A DNA stretch of 41,291 bases. Source: Schizophyllum amplum (taxonomy: Eukaryota > Basidiomycota > Agaricomycetes > Agaricales > Schizophyllaceae). Below the pieces are notes generated by a model, which did not search any database, was not told the origin of the DNA, and was given only the letters and a program-made list of their open reading frames with translations. The translations under genes and the position numbers were made by a program. Of the stretch, positions 1-12,167 are shown one piece after another (within the stretch, counting starts at the first letter, position 1; each line of letters begins with the position of its first letter). Location of the stretch: contig VDMD01000176.1 in assembly GCA_007026445.1 (NCBI GenBank), positions 1 through 41,291 of the forward strand, given 5' to 3'.

Positions 1-418
1 GCAAACGAACTTGCCAACGCGGCAGGAGCCTGGGTACGCGGACGCTGAGGCAGCTGCACTCGGCGATCCTGGGGCTCTGTGCGCTCATACAGAGCGCGCC
101 GTACACTGTGGAGCCGTGGTGCCCCCTTGACCGGCAGTTCGTTTTTCGCCCCTTTCAGATAGATGTAGCTGACGAGTATTGCAGTTCTGGCTACTCATGC
201 AGCGGATCCGCCCCCGATCTCGACGACCATCCGCAAGACGGCTGGGGACTTCAAGAAGGTGCGTGAAGTCTAATTTTGTACGGTGTCGTGCTCAGGAAGG
301 ATGTTCCGCAGACGCACCAGGATACGTGGCATACGGACCAGAATGCATTCGACGAGAGCAGTTGCAGAATTTGTCGACGATGCTCGTTGGGACTCCTACT
401 GTAGTGCCTACTGCTTGA
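1..418 (+). pseudogene. Decayed C-terminal fragment of a BLM10/PA200-type proteasome activator
   Basis: Translated pieces match the C-terminus of the HEAT-repeat proteasome activator BLM10/PA200 (PSME4), which docks on the 20S core through a C-terminal Tyr motif. Recognisable blocks in order are LHSAILGLCALIQSAPYTVE (from about 51), HAADPPPISTTIRKTAGDFK (from about 195), THQDTWHTDQ (from 312) and QLQNLSTMLVGT (359-394). Two introns keep usable splice sites at fungal positions (137-184 and 259-311). The reading frame breaks near 44, near 113-125 (two losses inside the WMPPLT-like stretch), near 356-357 and near 394-395, each apparently a one- or two-base change. The reader cannot join the blocks in one frame, and the usual terminal SYYA is not formed. 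The rest of the gene, if present, lies left of the window. All other genes here are frameshift-free, so decay is likelier than base-calling error, though clustered errors remain possible. Confidence 0.7.
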
Positions 419-2665
419 TTCCACTTCTCTCGGAGGTTTGCTGACCACGGAGACAGATGCGTGAAAGTGTACAGCACCTAATCCACTATATACGAGACAG
501 CGGATGCCTGAAAGATATCACGAATTGTACGATATGGACTAATCGAATGTTGAATGTTATGTATCGTCGCTCTGCTGTTGCTATTTTTGTACAGAACGCG
601 TCGCCGTGTAGATCAAGTCGCTGCATACACTCGATTCAGATCAGAAGACGCAGCGCCAGTGAGTGCGTCCGACGCATGGGCCAGAGCATGCCAGAGCGCG
701 CGAGAGGCAGCAGAACAATGCTAGGACCTCGAGACGCAGCAGAAGACGGCGTCGCCTGCGCCGCAGGCCTCTGGCTCCATCGATGGTGCCCTGGCCATCC
801 GTCAGGTGGTCCGCGGCGCGGCAGACATGAAGGTGTGGTCGGCGATGGGAGCGTGGTGGACGTGGGGGTGTCGTAGGCGATGGGGGCGTGGCAAACATGA
901 GTTGATGCACTGTGAACCGAGTGTGTTGATACCGATGATACGGGCCCTCGAGGCCATGCCGAGTGGGGGTGACAAAGGGACGGACAAGCGGCCGTTGTCC
1001 GGCCACGTAGTAAGTAAGAAAAGAAAATTTCGTCGGGGCTCGACGGTTCGGATTGCCCGCCTCGCATTTTTGGAGTCGCCTCACCTTGTACGGAACGCTT
1101 CGCCTATCCTATGGAGATCCGTAGCCGATAGCGGCGAGAATGTCATGGTGGCACGGGAACGTACTGACGGGGAAGGGCGGTGGCGCGCAGGCGCACGACT
1201 CGCAGGCGAGGTTGGCGCGTTCTGAGAAATTCTAGAGATGGATGACGCTGTACGTCCTTCCGATATGAAGTCGGCGGGGCGGTAGAGAGGCGTTGCGCGC
1301 GTTCTGTGATGTTCTTTTCGACGGGCGTGAGAGCGATGGACGTACAGATTATCGGAGAGCCTGACCAGATGATGCTCTCGCAGAATGAAAGGCAGCAAAC
1401 GCGCAAAAGAAGGACACCCGTAGGGATCGTGGAGGTACCTCCGCCGAGTCTGTCACGGGAGACTGGGAAGAGCAGTACGCATTGGGGGACACCTTTGTGT
1501 TGAAGAGGACATGGATGTCCCGCGATGAGTCACCGATGGGGGCGCTGATCTCGGGGTAGGAACGTACGCGCTTGCGGGAACGCGAACAGCTCGTCCTCGA
1601 CACGCTTTCTGGGCGCGGAAGCGAGGCCAAGGGGGCGAATGGAAGGATCGATGCTCGGCTTCGCAATATGTCAAGGCAGAATCAGGGCGCTGATACACGC
1701 ATTCTGCATGAGGCGGCGCAGAGGTAGGCGCAAGTCTGTGAATTGAGATGGGTATTCGCGTACTGGCTATTGGTTGCAGGCACCCCCAAGAACAAAGGAA
1801 AACAACGGAATGCGGTGGGCTTGGGGAGGAAGATCAGCAGACGGGGAGCGCTCGACACACGTCGTACATGCGTCGGCGGCGTCGCCAAACAAAATTTCCA
1901 ACACGGGCACTCCGTCCCAAACAGGCAATTCTCCGGCCGCGACCGGTGACGTGAGGATAGACGCGACAGCTGGGCTCTTGTTTGCCAGATATTCCTTGCC
2001 TTTGTCTCTGTCCAGCGAACAGCCAAGTCGCGACTCCGCCAGCACCGTCGCGTCCGGGATCCAGCGCGAAAGCGGTGGTTTTGGAGTATCATTTATTGCG
2101 TAAATTATACGAAACACAGCAGCGAGGCAAACGCCGGGCACGTTGCCATCAAAAAGCCCGCCTTGCGCCCGGCCTCTTTCTCTTCTCTCCACCATCTCCC
2201 AGTCGTCTTCTGTCGTGCGCCCGCGGCAGATTCGACGCCCCAGGCCCCAAAAGCCGCTTACGACTCACGATCCCGCCTATATATCCGCCCCGCAGCCCCC
2301 CATCCCCTCTGCTCATCCATCCGAGCTCGGGCGCTATCTATCGGGACTGCTTTATTGCTCTCTTTATTCTTGTCTCTGCAACACAGAACAAGGCCCTAAC
2401 TTACTGGTGCGCTTCGATGCGCCTCGTGTACCATCACAAGCTCATCATACACAGTTAAATGAACGACGCAGTCACGATCTCAACCCAGACGTATTTTGGC
2501 ACGCCAGACTCGCTTCTCTCGCCCCTCCATCTCTCCAGCGCCAAGGAATCCTCCCTAGAGGTGTGTGTTTAGCGCGTACACATGTTCTTGTACTGACCTC
2601 CGTCGAAGAACTGGAACCCCCTTCTGTCCGCTGTCCGCCCGACCCCTCACAAAAACACAACCAAG
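419..2665. other. Intergenic, no supported gene; upstream region of the CCCH gene
   Basis: No reading frame here shows a recognisable domain or a consistent exon chain. The longest open stretches on both strands overlap one another, as expected by chance in GC-rich DNA. A degenerate two-copy tandem repeat with a 35-base period lies at about 832-891, with core ggcgatggg(a/g)gcgtgg. The last 500 bases become strongly CT-rich, typical of fungal promoters and 5' leaders. Confidence 0.5.
2278..2284 (+). promoter_or_regulatory. TATA-like box upstream of the CCCH zinc-finger gene
   Basis: The motif TATATAT sits in a GC-rich surround about 385 bases before the ATG at 2666 and is followed by CT-rich DNA. 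The position implies a long 5' leader. The assignment rests only on motif and context. Confidence 0.3.
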
Positions 2666-4840
2666 ATGCCGTCCCGCACCGACAACAATGGCAGCGCTGA
2701 GCCCCTGAACGCCAGTCGCTGGCGCGTCAACAGCAGCGGCCAGCTCGTGTCCGCCGAAGCCAACCCTGGTTGGGACCTTGCCGACGAGATCGTGCGGCTC
2801 AAGATCGGCGACGTCACCGGCGAGGCTGACAACGGTCGCATGCGCACCCCGCCCAAGTCAGTGCTGGCGACTACCGCCGTCGCTCAGCTAACCGAGTCTA
2901 GCCCGCTCGACTCGAACTCCGCCCCCAGCGTTGACTCTTCTCCCGACGGGTCTACACGTGCCATGGCCATCCCCCACTCCCGCGAGTCTTCCGGCGACAC
3001 GTCCACCTCTGATTCACATGAGGCGTCGAGCTCGCCCCCCAAGGACCTCGGCCTTCAACCCGTCGACAACCGGCCGTGGGATGCCATCAGCCCCGTCGAC
3101 CAGCCGTCCTACCCCTCGCTTATGGCGCAGACCGCCCCCCGTCAGCAGTACGACTATCGCTCGACGACCCAGGGTACCGAAGCTGCCAACGGCGACGACC
3201 TTCAGATCGACTACAGTCTGCCTCATCGCAACTACAACCCGATCCCCCAAGGCTCGCCCTCGTTCCCCAACGGCCGCCCCGCCCCTGCGAATGTTGCGCC
3301 CGTGTATCGCCAACCTCCACCGCTCCGAGGCTATGCGGGGCAAGGTTTGATCCCAAGTCCGACGGGCATGGCCTATCCTGGCGGCCATCAAAGTTCTTCG
3401 TCACTCGGTAACAGCCAGCAGTTATATGACATGATGTTGCCTGGAGCGCCCGACAACCATCCTGCGATCGCCCGCCTTCAGCAGCAGCACAACGTCTACC
3501 CGCCGCGCACCCACCACCGCTCCATCTCGGACTCGTCCAGCGTTCCCGACGTCAATTCCATCGCTCTCATGACGGGCAACATGCAGTCGTACGGTGCGCC
3601 GGGTATCTATCCTGGCATGCCGCAGGCGCTGCCGATGTACAACCAATTCTACGGTGCAACGGATCCGTACGGTCGCGTCACGGAGGCGCAGGCACTGGCA
3701 GCCGCCGCCAGGCTTCAACAGAGTTATAACTCCCAAGTCGCGTACGTCCCTCTCAGCGTCGGTCCCAGTCCACTGGAAGATGACAGACGGTCCAATACTA
3801 GCTCTAACGGCCCGAGTGCCAATAACCGCAAGTTGGGCCTCTACAAGACAGAGCTGTGCAGGAGCTGGGAGGAGAAGGGCTCCTGCCGCTACGGAGCCAA
3901 GTGCCAGTTCGCTCACGGCGAAGAAGAGCTTAGGACGGTGCAGCGGCACCCCAAGTACAAGACGGAGATCTGCCGCGTACGTAACACGTGTTGCTTATCA
4001 TTCTGATGCTGACGGATCGGCAGACGTTCTGGGTGTCGGGATCATGCCCGTACGGCAAGCGTTGCTGTTTCATCCACACTGAGCTACCGCAAGGCGCCGC
4101 AGGTGCTCCACCGCCCGCAGGAGCTGACGGCAACGCCCCCGCTGCGTCTCGCCCCGACAACCGCGCTCGCTCGGGCAGCACGACCAGCGACCCGTCGGAC
4201 GCGCCTGTCTCGCTCCTCGCTCGCATCAAGCGCGAGAACGCCGGGACACCTGTCGACGTCAACTCCGCCAACGGTCTTCTGCGCCCGGGCTCGCTGCGCG
4301 TCGACACCTCGGCGCTCGACACGAACGTCAGCAAGCAAAACAAATCCGCGTACCCGACGTTCCCCGGGAACAACATCATGTTCCCTCAACCCGAGCAGGT
4401 GAACAAGCGCAGCTCGCCTGCTCCTGCTGGCCCTGTGACGGCGGGACCGGACTTTGGGCGTCACCTCGGCGCGCGCTTGAGCATCGTCGGCAGCAACGAC
4501 GTGAGTTCATGCTGGTTACATGTCCCGGGCTTTGCTGACCTCCGTATAGCAGCGTCCCGGCCACCGCCAGACGCCGTCCAACTCGAGCCAGCGGGACACC
4601 GAGGGTCTCACGCCTACGACGCAGGGTGGTCACCAGTACTCGCTGTCTGGCGACTCTGGCCGCATCAACGGCCACGTCCGCGGCAGCAGCGCTGGCAACT
4701 GGAGCTCGCTCGCGCGCAACCTCGGACCGTCGCCCGCGCAGTACTCGGCCGCAAGCCCCGTTGGGGAGCGCCCGATGAACTCGCCGTGGACGACGACCGA
4801 GCTCGTCGCCGGCGGGGGCAAGAAGGCGGCCTGGCCTTGA
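2666..4840 (+). CDS. TIS11/tristetraprolin-type tandem CCCH zinc-finger RNA-binding protein
   Basis: Three exons (2666-3976, 4024-4500, 4550-4840) encode 692 residues. Two fingers of the form CX8CX5CX3H lie at about residues 398-417 and 436-455. Each is preceded by the lead-in YKTE(L/I)C, and they are separated by exactly 18 residues, the spacing diagnostic of the TIS11/TTP family. That family binds AU-rich elements in mRNA 3' ends and promotes deadenylation and decay in the cytoplasm; the target specificity here is inferred from the family. The first intron falls inside finger two, directly after CR. The long flanks are Ser/Pro/Gln-rich and probably disordered. A basic segment [10 protein letters not shown] follows the fingers. 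The ATG at 2666 is the first in frame after a CT-rich leader. The gene is convergent with the kinase gene to its right. Confidence 0.9.
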
Positions 4841-6080
4841 TCACGCCAAGCGCCGCAGGGAGCACGTTATAACTTGATCTGTCATTATCCTCTTTGTCTC
4901 TTGGTTGCTGTGCCCGGGCCGCTTGGTCGGACGGACATCGTATTTTCTTCTTCAACAACCCCTTACCTTGCTCCCTATCCCCCTTCCCCGCGCAACGAAA
5001 CAATGTCATGACTCTCGTATCTTCTCTGATTGTAGGAATATCCGACGTCGGTGCTCTCGCCGCAGGCGCCCTCTTCCCCTCTTCCTCGCAAAACGGGTGA
5101 GAGGGGCGGGGGTGCTCGCATTGCATCGGCGCTCTTGATTGTTTATTACTACTACTAGTGCTCCCCGAATTGTGTCTTCCCTCATCGCATCCATCGTCGT
5201 CTCTCACATCTGCAACAATGTTTTTATTCCACTTCAATACATATTTTGCCCCATGTCCTCCTTTGTCTACGCTCTATCCACTGCTACGAAGTATACTTAT
5301 TTTTCATAAGCGTGCGTTGGAAGGAGGAGGTGGTATATGACTGATGATGATCTTTGACGATGGGAGGTGTGAGAGGGCGTGAGTGAGCTTCGTCTTTGTG
5401 CGTCGTCGTCTTCGGGTTCGTGAAACCCAGCTTGATTGGTATTGCTGGGCGATACTTATTTGAATGGGATGGACGTCGTGAAACGGGATCTGCATGGTTG
5501 CATCAGAACTTCGGAGTCACTGAAGGGCTTTATGACCGGGGTCAGTAAGGTGGCAGTCTAAGACGAGCGGCCGCAGTGACTTGAGTGGTTTCATCCAAGG
5601 ACTTACAACGGTACCACCTTCGGTGGTTTCAGCATATTATGGTCCGACGTCCAGGGAACGTCGGCAGCCGCTTTGCGCGAGAATGAATAGGTGCCTGCTT
5701 TGAGCGTTCGAGGGCCACTTTTCAAGCATGCCCCGCAAATGCGCAGGCTCTACAGCCCAGGTTGTTACTCACGAGAGCCTCAAGTCCTGGTGTTTCCAGA
5801 AGCAAGTCCACGATGATGAACAGGCAGCGTCTATAAAAATTGTGTGAAGAAGTAACATAGTTAGGTATGTAAAAGCCTATGGTAGTTGAGTACCAGGTAT
5901 CCAAGACTGATCCGTCCACAGGTCACTTGAACCCTCCTCTACATCGCGCGAATGCGCCTCTACACGAATCCACGGTGCGTCAGACGAAGAAAGAAAGCGC
6001 CATCTACAGCGCGTATTTATGGCCGCAGCTCCCTCCGTATGCACCCTTCAGCACCCTTCACAAAAAGACTCGCTCGAACC
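4841..6080. other. Convergent intergenic region with CT-rich 3' end and hairpin cluster
   Basis: This 1.2 kb separates two convergent genes and contains no open frame I can defend. The left part is CT-rich and probably holds the 3' UTR of the CCCH gene. A cluster of short inverted repeats at 5515-5664 is listed separately. Confidence 0.5.
5515..5664. other. Cluster of three short inverted repeats (possible structured RNA)
   Basis: An 8-base stem pairs 5515-5522 (agtcactg) with 5574-5581 (cagtgact). A 6-base hairpin follows: accacc 5613-5618, loop ttc, ggtggt 5622-5627. Then a 7-base hairpin: ccgacgt 5644-5650, 7-base loop, acgtcgg 5658-5664. All stems are perfect. Three in 150 bases of non-coding DNA is suggestive of a folded transcript, but no known RNA family is recognised. 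Confidence 0.2.
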
Positions 6081-7667
6081 CTACAAGATCCCCAAGGCTC
6101 GCACTTCCCGCCGGAAGCCCTCCATCCGGCAGCGCGCGTAGTTGATGTAGTCGAACTCCGGCTCCTCCACCGCGCTCTCGATGTCCTCGCGCGCCTGCAC
6201 GAGCCCCCAGATCGCCCACATCGCGTGCGATGCCGGACTCCAAGCGCGGACCTGCTCCTCCAACGTCGCCAACCAGGACTCGCCCGCGGACCTGACGCCT
6301 GCGTGTTCTGCGTACGCCGCGTACATGTTCCGCCTCTGCTCTGGCGTTGGGTAGCGCTCGGGGTCGAGCAAATGCGGCGTGGGGCCGTGGTAGTCTGCCG
6401 TCCACTCGTGGAAGTGGTTGGCGATGTCGAAAGCGGCGGGGTTTGGGGCTGCATATTCAAAGTCCACGACGATGATCTAGGTGAAGCTCTGCTCAACACG
6501 AGAAAGAAAGAAACGAGGCATTGCACGAACCTGGCGGTGTTCGGGCAGGTTAGGCGAGACAGTCTTCAAGCGAAGAAGGTTCCCGTATTGCGTGTCATTG
6601 TGTGCGAAAACGCGCCGGTTCCCATCCTTCTGGTCGTCAATGGTGGCTAGCCAGCCCATGTATCTCCGCCAGTCGGCCTCGAAGGCGTCGATGTCGATCT
6701 CCTGGCGTACCACCTTCAAGATAGCCGGAAGCGCAAGTACCTCACGCGCGGGCGCGAGCCATGAATTGACATTCGCCGACGCTGCGATCTCCCACTCCGC
6801 ACCATCCTCTACGACATCGATATCTACTGAGTGCAGCTCCGCCATACGCGCGCCGATCCAACGACTGATCTGCGGGTCGCGCAGGTCCGCCGCGGACAGC
6901 GTAGTGGACTCGAAGTACTCCTCCACACGTCCGTTCGCGAAGGTGCCATATACGAGTGGGCCGATGTGGTAGCGGGAGGAGAGCATGTGCAGGGTGTGCA
7001 ACTCGCGAGGACGGGAGATGAGCTCGCCCGAGGACGCCCCGTAGATGCGCAGGAGAAGCGTATGCGCGTCGGGGACGGAGGGGCAGGAGATGAAGAAGAC
7101 GGCATTCGTGAGTGAACCCGAGACTTTGAAGACGTCGATGCTCTGAGGAGTGATCGACGGGTAGGCCCAGGTCGGGACGCTGATCGTGTGTATGATATCT
7201 AGGAGCTTAGCAGCAAAGGTTTCGTGCTTGTAGTGCCTGCAAGGTATATGTCAGCGCTGTGAAAGGGAGAAGAAGTGTGGGGCGACGCAAACCATGGCAG
7301 CGATGGGTGCACTGTCTAGCCTTGGAGGATGAGAAGCGGGTGTTTGGAGAGAGGGCACTCACTTGGCTTTCAAAGATATCGGGGAATGAGCCAAGTCTTC
7401 TTCCTTCACTGTCTCTGGAACGAAGGACAGGTCGGAGCTGGTGGACGCGGTGGATGCGGTGCTCATCGAAGAGTGATGGAGGGGTCCAACTGGGCGGACG
7501 GCGGGGAGGGACGCTGTGGAGGAATCTGGTCCGATAACAGGCGCGGCCATGTTGGACCCGAGCATCTTGGACGGTCGCTTGTGAAAGTGGTAGCGGTGGG
7601 GATGGTGGGGGAAGCGGAGCAAGAGAGATTTAGGGTCTCGTGTGACAAAATGGTGGTGTGACTGCAT
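6081..7667 (-). CDS. Choline/ethanolamine kinase
   Basis: Exons 7667-7363, 7236-6531 and 6476-6081 give 468 residues. The protein kinase-like phosphotransferase fold is marked by the Brenner motif HNDTQYGNLL and, across the last intron, IIVVDFEYAAPNPAAFDIAN, the metal-binding DFE block typical of choline and ethanolamine kinases. An upstream LLLRIYG...RELHTLHML block is the usual N-lobe. The enzyme phosphorylates choline and/or ethanolamine with ATP, the first cytosolic step of the Kennedy pathway to phosphatidylcholine and phosphatidylethanolamine. Substrate preference cannot be read from these motifs. The N-terminal 80 or so residues are Ser/Thr-rich and poorly constrained; a second Met about 35 codons in could be the true start. 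The 126-nt first intron is long for this window. Confidence 0.9.
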
Positions 7668-8468
7668 TTTTTCTTATGTTCTCCGGATTTCTTATCGTGT
7701 GCGCATCAACAGGGGCGGCGGGCGGACAACTTGGTGGGCGGCGTCGTTGAAGATGGCGGTAGGTCCGAAGCTGTTTTTTGTCCATTGTTTGTCTAAAGAG
7801 GTCTTGCTGTAAGGATGACGTCGGAGCTCCTACGATGCCCTGGCACGCGATCCGTTTCCGCCGTTCCTTATATCCTTTCGGAAGGTTTTATTTCTCAAGG
7901 GGGTTGCCACGTTTGGTAACGACGCCCGCGACGCCGCCACCGAACCAAGATTCGTCCCACCGTCGCGATAAATCAAAAAAAGCGTGCGCGTGTAACTCTC
8001 CAGACATGTATATAATACTCTGTACCTGTGAACGTGTGTTCATTCGAAGGGCAGTCATGGCTTCCGCGAGGCGATACTTATGACGTCCACAAAAGATCAT
8101 GCCCACCGCGACGTGCATGTCTGTTCATTAGTTGCTCAAATCAGCTATCGGAACATGCAGTGTTTCGTTGAAGAGGTCCTTGGGTACCTAGTCATCCGTT
8201 CAAGCCGGCGATGAACGATTGTCTTGTATACACTTTCGGAACACAGGCAGGAGCTAGTGAGTTAGGTGGCCATAAATTACGAAGGTGGACAAACGATCCG
8301 GCACATTGTACCCGTATACCTCGGATCTGGAAAGAAGCTGGTGGCAAGGACGCTGGGTAAAGTTTTCGTACGTAAATTGCATGTCGAATACAATAGAAAG
8401 AAACATGGTGCTATCAGTACAGATACATATTAATTGGACAGTCGCACTATGAAAAATTCTGGTGCGGC
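7668..8468. other. Intergenic: kinase upstream region and transporter 3' flank
   Basis: About 800 bases between two minus-strand genes. It should hold the promoter of the choline/ethanolamine kinase and the 3' end of the transporter transcript. I see no coding pattern, RNA gene or convincing motif. Confidence 0.5.
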
Positions 8469-11070
8469 TTATGCAGGCGTCTTAGCTTGCCCTTCACTTG
8501 AGTCTCCAGCGGACACGCTCTTGTCATCGCTCGCCGTCGAGAGCGTTCGTAGCGCGAACGAGACCTGCAACAAGTTCATCCCAGGAGACTCAATCAACCG
8601 AGACGTGAACTCACCACTAGCGCCAAGCCGATAGCAGGTGTGCACGCGACCCATATCGTCTGCAAAACCACGCCATAAGTCAGCCATCTCCTTTGCATCG
8701 CAGAAAACCACATGCCGCACCCGGATCGCCACAGCGACATCATGCGAGACCTCCCGCAGCGCGTCCGGCGCGAGGCCGTCCAGGCTCGAGAAATCGATCG
8801 ACGAATCCCAGCGAAGGACCGGGACGTCAGGCGGCAGCAGGTCAGTTAGGCGCCCGTAGAAAATAGCACTAGCCACGGCCTGGACATACAAAATTAGCGG
8901 GTGAAGTATATGGACGCTCAGGGCTGAGAAGGCTAGTACGCCAGGAGGAGTAATAGGAACATACCAGCCCGATCGTCGCGCCAGTGAAGCGCACCAGGAA
9001 GAACGCGCTCGTCGCGGTTGCCAAGTGCTCCGGGCCCAACGCGGCGGCAAAAACCTGGTGCGGAGTATGGAAGTTCATTCCAATGCCACAGCCAGCGATG
9101 AGCGGGAAGAAAATTTGTGTCATGCTTGACGAGCTCTCGTCCAACAGTATCATTAGCCCTGTGACATAATGAAGGGGAAGATGAGGCGAATGAGCGCGCG
9201 TCAGTCTGTTGTTTCCCATTGGTCGAGGGCAGGACGCACCGAAGCCGATGGTGGCGAGCCCGAGCCCGATCCAGATAACGACGTTTTGGGGGAGGGTGTC
9301 CTGACGGCGCTTCTGCCACGCCGAGATGAACCAAGTTGGTGGCATTGACGCTAAAGAGGATCCAAGGGAATAGGGCAGCATGCGCACGCCAGCCTGAAGG
9401 GGGGTCATCCCGTTGACAACCTGTGCAGCTCGTGAGCAGGGTCGGAGGGCGTCCGCCCGAACCGCGCACCTGGTAATATAGCGCCAGATAGAAAGTTCCG
9501 GCGTTGAAGGCGACATTATGCAAAAAGGTAACAAGCAGAATTGAAGCTATATGATATCATTTTAGAGCAGCGTGGCGGCAATATATCGTTCACTCACCTG
9601 TCGTTCGTTGTTGGAAGATGACAGCAGGAAACAGACAATTTGAGCGGCGAAAGTACGCTTCGTATACTGCGCCGACGACGAGAAAGACCGCGCCGGCGGT
9701 TATGCTTACGAGTGTGACCGGCGCCGTCCCTGGTGAGCGCTCAGTAAGTCGTGTACCTGCACGCGGCAGGAGATAGCGCTTACAGCCATGGGGTGCCGCG
9801 AAGCTGAAGCCTATCAGCACACCGATGGTGCCGCAAATAAAAAGAAGGCTTCGAAGAGCGTCAGGAAGCCCGTCCCGGAGCTTAGACATGGAAGGCGCGC
9901 TCACAGGCCCGGGAAGTCAAAAGTTGCTAACAAGCTTCGCCATGTCGTCGGCGACTTTGCCAGAACGCGGACGCGCCGAAGGGTGAGGGCGAGGATAGCC
10001 ACAGAGACCGCGCATACGGGACCGTTGATAAAGACTAGGAGCAACCTCGTCAGGCGTCCAAATGGCCTCCGACATGTTAGAGAAACCTACAGGCCCATCG
10101 CCAGGAAGCACTGCTCCCTTCGTCGGACATGAGTCGGGATACCGGGACGGAAAGCCAGCCGCACTCACCGCTGAATACTCCACCGAGAAGAGGGCCCGCG
10201 ACCGCGGAGCACGCCCACGTGACGCTAAGTGCTAGGGACCACTTCGCGCGAGCGTGCACGGGCACGACGTCGCTGTTGATCACCCACACCGAATTCACGA
10301 TCCCGCCACCCCCCGCGCCCGCCACAGCGCGCGCCGCGATCAGCATCTTCACGCCCTACGCACGGGTCAACATCGGCTCCGCACCGCGCGGACGAACGCA
10401 CCTGGGCGGCGCCACACAACATGGATCCAACCGCGAACGCTGCCATCGCACTGAACAAAAGCGTCTATGGGGCACGGGAGTTGAGGCCTTGAGGACCGCT
10501 GGTCGCAGGAAGCGCGCGCGCGCGCGTGACGCACCTTTCGTCCTACGACATCGGAGACCTGGCCGTAGAATGGCTGGAAGGCCGTCTGCGTTAGCAGGTA
10601 CGCTGGGGCGGCGTCAGGCCCGACGAGCGGCGGCGTGGAGCGAGAAAGGCTAACCGACGGTGATCCATGTGTACTCGTCCTCCGTCGCGCCAAGTTCAGT
10701 GGTCAACGTCGGCAGGATCGTAGAGACGATGTTCTGGACGATGTGAGAAAGACAGGTGTGACAGGTGGGGTTGTTGTACGCACAGCATCCGTCGTAGCCA
10801 GGAACAAGGCGAGGACGAGTCTGCGGGTTGGGCTCAGGGACTGTCAGGTTCTGCCAACAGGTTGGCGTACCCTAGATGGATCAGTAGAAGGTGGCTGAGT
10901 GATAGCTCTTGTGGCGGATCGACGTGTAATGTAAGGGAGGAGGCTGGTGAAGCAGAACGTTGCAAGTTCAACGCCTTTTCAGCATTGTCAACGTCGGTGC
11001 CTGTAGCCGTAGAGGAAGTATCGTCGTGAGGAGGAAGAGGAACGGTTGTTGGGAGTAGAGCGCCAGGCAT
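8469..11070 (-). CDS. DHA2-family (14-TM) MFS multidrug transporter
   Basis: Sixteen exons (11070-10871, 10820-10784, 10733-10655, 10602-10535, 10464-10402, 10355-10169, 10117-10091, 10034-9905, 9848-9784, 9729-9598, 9546-9470, 9420-9240, 9158-8965, 8879-8721, 8659-8615, 8564-8469) close in one frame to give 579 residues, the expected size for a 14-helix major-facilitator drug:H+ antiporter. Motif A appears as GQVSDVVGRK after helix 2. The antiporter motif C appears as the SAVAGPLLGG stretch. The helix preceding it carries ARAVAGAGGGG. The second half has VVNGMTPLQAGVRMLP, a typical DHA2 loop-helix segment. Probable role: plasma-membrane or vacuolar export of toxic compounds or secondary metabolites; substrate unknown. 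No metabolite cluster surrounds it. Intron 4 contains an alternating GC tract. Several exons are under 70 nt, so automated models may miss some. Confidence 0.9.
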
Positions 11071-12167
11071 GTCGTCGTCAACTCAAGTACGCGAAAGGGA
11101 GGACTCGCCAGTGTCAAGCCCTCTCGGCCAGACCTTCATATATACGCGCTCGTTCATATCGCCACACTCATCGGAGGGCGTCAGCGCACACAGACGCGAG
11201 GCTTGGTCATCTCAACAATTGCGATCCTGAGAAGTCAATAAGCTAACGAAGACCATGCTCGGAGATGTCAGTGCGACGAAGGGCGACACGCACCCGTTAT
11301 AGTGGGCAAGTCTCGCCTCTTTGGTGCGGCGCAGCCCCCGACACCCACGTAGCGCTGACAAGCCGGAACGACTGCTCCGCTCCAGAAGTGACGAGAGGGG
11401 AAACCGGACAGCCATTCTCGACTGCGTGCGTCGGAAGGGGTCGGATCTGACGCGCAGAACAAACTCACTCATAGACCTCTGGCGTCGCCGGTCGATGTTG
11501 GAGCAATGTGCGCTTGTGGGGTAAGGCTCAGCTGACTGCAGACGAATTGATTAGATTGCCGCGAAGTGAAGGATTGCTGTACAAGGAGGTGGGCGTTTTG
11601 TCATATCTGGCCATCTATATGATCAGATCCTGCACGCTGCGAGGCGCGCACACAACGATGTTCATGTTATGAAGGCCGAGTGCGCATGCTAGTCATGACG
11701 ACAGACGAGGGCTTGACACTTCGAGGGAAACACTCGTGTCGACGGCTTGTCATGACGAGACGACTGCAGGCGCGCTGTAAGTCCGGTCCCACACAATTGC
11801 ACATACACTTCGGCAAGCTGACGCCGAGGCACGACTCTATAAATGTGAGTAGTGGATAGCTAGCATTGAATGGTGGATGCAATTAGTTGCCTGCGTGAAG
11901 CTCATAGATGGTACACATGCCTTGTAGCCAGAAGGAGTTGGGGGCCAGTACGTTTCCGCTGTAAGTAATTACAAGAGTCCTAAGTTATCGATATGATAGT
12001 TGGATCACCAGGCCGCTCCGTGGCTAGGCGCCATCCATCCGTCAGCCCGTCGCGCGCTTCTTCTCAGCCTCGTCGTCCACCGGAGGGTCGTCACTCTTCG
12101 TGTCCTTCGCGGAGCCTGGGAAGGGATGAGCCATAAGATACTGCCTCGAGCGCGGGTGACATGCCGG
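11071..12167. other. Intergenic: transporter promoter and MDJ1 3' flank
   Basis: Nearly 1.1 kb with no coding frame I can support. Open stretches around 11212-11524 on both strands overlap each other and lack domains. It presumably contains the transporter promoter and the 3' end of the DnaJ gene. Confidence 0.5.

Noticed and set aside
825..891. Two-copy 35-base repeat as a minisatellite or CRISPR-like unit
   Set aside because: Only two degenerate copies, directly adjacent, with no spacers.
1767..2195. 142-codon minus-strand frame with an ATG
   Set aside because: Overlaps equally long plus-strand frames and the CT-rich promoter of the CCCH gene; no recognisable motif.
1982..2700. Overlapping plus-strand frames of 158 and 185 codons
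   Set aside because: Low-complexity Pro/Ser/Arg content produced by CT-rich leader DNA; the second runs into the CCCH start in another frame.
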